From a bacterium (GTDB lineage: Bacteria > Krumholzibacteriota > Krumholzibacteriia > LZORAL124-64-63), in assembly GCA_018652925.1 (NCBI GenBank), contig JABIBH010000054.1:1-5383 (forward strand): DNA of 5,383 bases, written 5' to 3'. Positions 4,695 through 5,383 of this stretch are shown in pieces (the stretch's first letter is position 1; every line of letters begins with the position of its first letter). The notes beneath the pieces were generated by a model that saw only the letters and a list, made by a program, of their open reading frames with translations, ran no database searches and was not told where the DNA came from. Both the position numbers and the translations under genes were made by a program.

Positions 4695-5383
4695 ATGAAA
4701 CAAATTATAACAATAGTTTTTCTATGCCTGCTTCTGAGCGCGGCCGTTGCTGCGGAAGAGGACAGTGTGCCTGGTGTGCGTCCGCAGATCGATTATGCAG
4801 TGGAGGTGGATGGCAACCGGAGCGCCTGTTTCTCACAACGGGCCTACGCTCTGGATACCATCTCGCCTGACGACATGCTGTTGCTGGGGCATGTGGAGAA
4901 AACCGAATCGCGGCAGTTCGGCCGCTGGTTCTACAACGTGGTGACATTCGAAGTAAGCAAAGCGATTCTAGGTTCCTGCCAGGCAGACACTGTGGAGTTT
5001 CTCACCGCCAACACCTTCACCCTTAACAGCAAGGTTGAGGCGGAAATGCGGGAGTCCACGGCCTTGCCGTGGGTCTGCCCAGGTGATCATATCTTGGTTC
5101 TGCTGCGCCCCAACACTGTCCGTGAGGATGTCCAGGGCTGGACTGAGCTGGTTTATGCCGGCTTTTTGTCTGGTGAGAATCATTCCCGGGACCAGGCCGT
5201 CTATCAGGAAGTTGATGTTCGATATGACGCCGGTGGCTACTTGACAGCTCGCCAGGCCGTAGGACAAGCGTCTCCGTACGAACACATGACCATCGCCCGT
5301 CAGGAATCAGGCATTCTAGCCGAGGATATCAGGGAATTCCGTCAGGGATTGGCTGACCGGTTTGAAAAAGAGGTGGGCTATGA
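4695..5383 (+). CDS. Exported protein of unknown function, 3'-truncated by window
   Basis: The first 229 residues are visible, with no stop before the window edge; the terminal TGA is in another frame. Seen: a clear Sec signal peptide (MKQIITIVFLCLLLSAAVAA, cleavage after Ala19 or Ala20), so the product is periplasmic, secreted or outer-surface. Cys11 lies inside the signal helix without a lipobox. The mature part is soluble, with three Cys (45, 95, 128) and beta-rich segments: MLLLGHVEKTESRQFG, then VVTFEVSKAILGSC, then WVCPGDHILVLLRP. This order, 'G-x-V, F-x-V-x-x-x-x-x-G, C-PGD-x-(I/L)-L', loosely recalls NTR/TIMP-like OB-fold domains of bacterial secreted proteins. That is a guess from pattern, not an identification. 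The reading frame is far richer in G+C than the rest of the window except for its first ~15 codons. It has its own ribosome site and promoter candidate, and no neighbour to the right is visible. Confidence 0.85.
   Translation, partial: MKQIITIVFLCLLLSAAVAAEEDSVPGVRPQIDYAVEVDGNRSACFSQRAYALDTISPDDMLLLGHVEKTESRQFGRWFYNVVTFEVSKAILGSCQADTVEFLTANTFTLNSKVEAEMRESTALPWVCPGDHILVLLRPNTVREDVQGWTELVYAGFLSGENHSRDQAVYQEVDVRYDAGGYLTARQAVGQASPYEHMTIARQESGILAEDIREFRQGLADRFEKEVGY

Noticed and set aside
4705..5285. Overlapping open frames on both strands (minus 4705-4947, minus 4968-5285, plus 4747-4944, plus 5035-5244)
   Set aside because: Arg/Pro/Cys-rich or low-complexity translations without ribosome sites, typical of GC-rich shadow frames; the plus-strand frame from 4695 has a ribosome site and a signal peptide.

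Overview
The window suggests a Gram-negative, respiring bacterium. It carries the end of a cbb3-type cytochrome c oxidase operon, a sodium-coupled transporter and an exported protein with an ordinary signal peptide. Sampled stretches of positions 1-4700 run at roughly 35-47% GC, while the last ~640 bases run near 60%. The lineage cannot be fixed from the window. The oxidase style (CcoO whose N-terminus continues upstream as if fused to CcoN, and a one-heme CcoP) is the type known from Bacteroidota, some delta-proteobacteria-like groups and other non-classical cbb3 carriers, rather than the Rhodobacter/Pseudomonas type.

Positions 1-2987, plus strand: a tightly packed operon tail, [ccoN]O-ccoQ-ccoP-ccoG-(ccoH-like). 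The junctions are 1 nt apart, 11 nt overlapping, 1 nt apart and 2 nt apart, each with a Shine-Dalgarno sequence, which implies one transcript and translational coupling. CcoO and CcoP bring electrons through c-hemes to the high-affinity heme-copper subunit CcoN, which is upstream and outside the window. CcoQ is the small stabilising membrane subunit. CcoG is the Fe-S/membrane protein tied to copper handling during assembly. The last gene is a 41-residue GTG-start membrane peptide that resembles only the membrane segment of CcoH/FixH. No promoter for the operon lies in the window.

Positions 2989-4368, minus strand: a complete neurotransmitter:sodium symporter (NSS/SNF, LeuT fold, 11 predicted membrane segments), convergent with the oxidase operon and separated from it by one base between stop codons. 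It has its own promoter candidate and ribosome binding site, and nothing links it functionally to the oxidase.

Positions 4369-4694: a divergent, AT-rich regulatory region holding promoter candidates for both flanking genes and some dyads. Positions 4695-5383, plus strand: the 5' part of an unrecognised exported protein that runs off the window end and is clearly richer in G+C than everything before it.

I found no RNA genes, CRISPR arrays, insertion sequences or mobile-element ends. The most useful second-look items are the probable CcoN-CcoO fusion, the mini-CcoH, a strong RNA hairpin just inside ccoG, and the composition break at the last gene.
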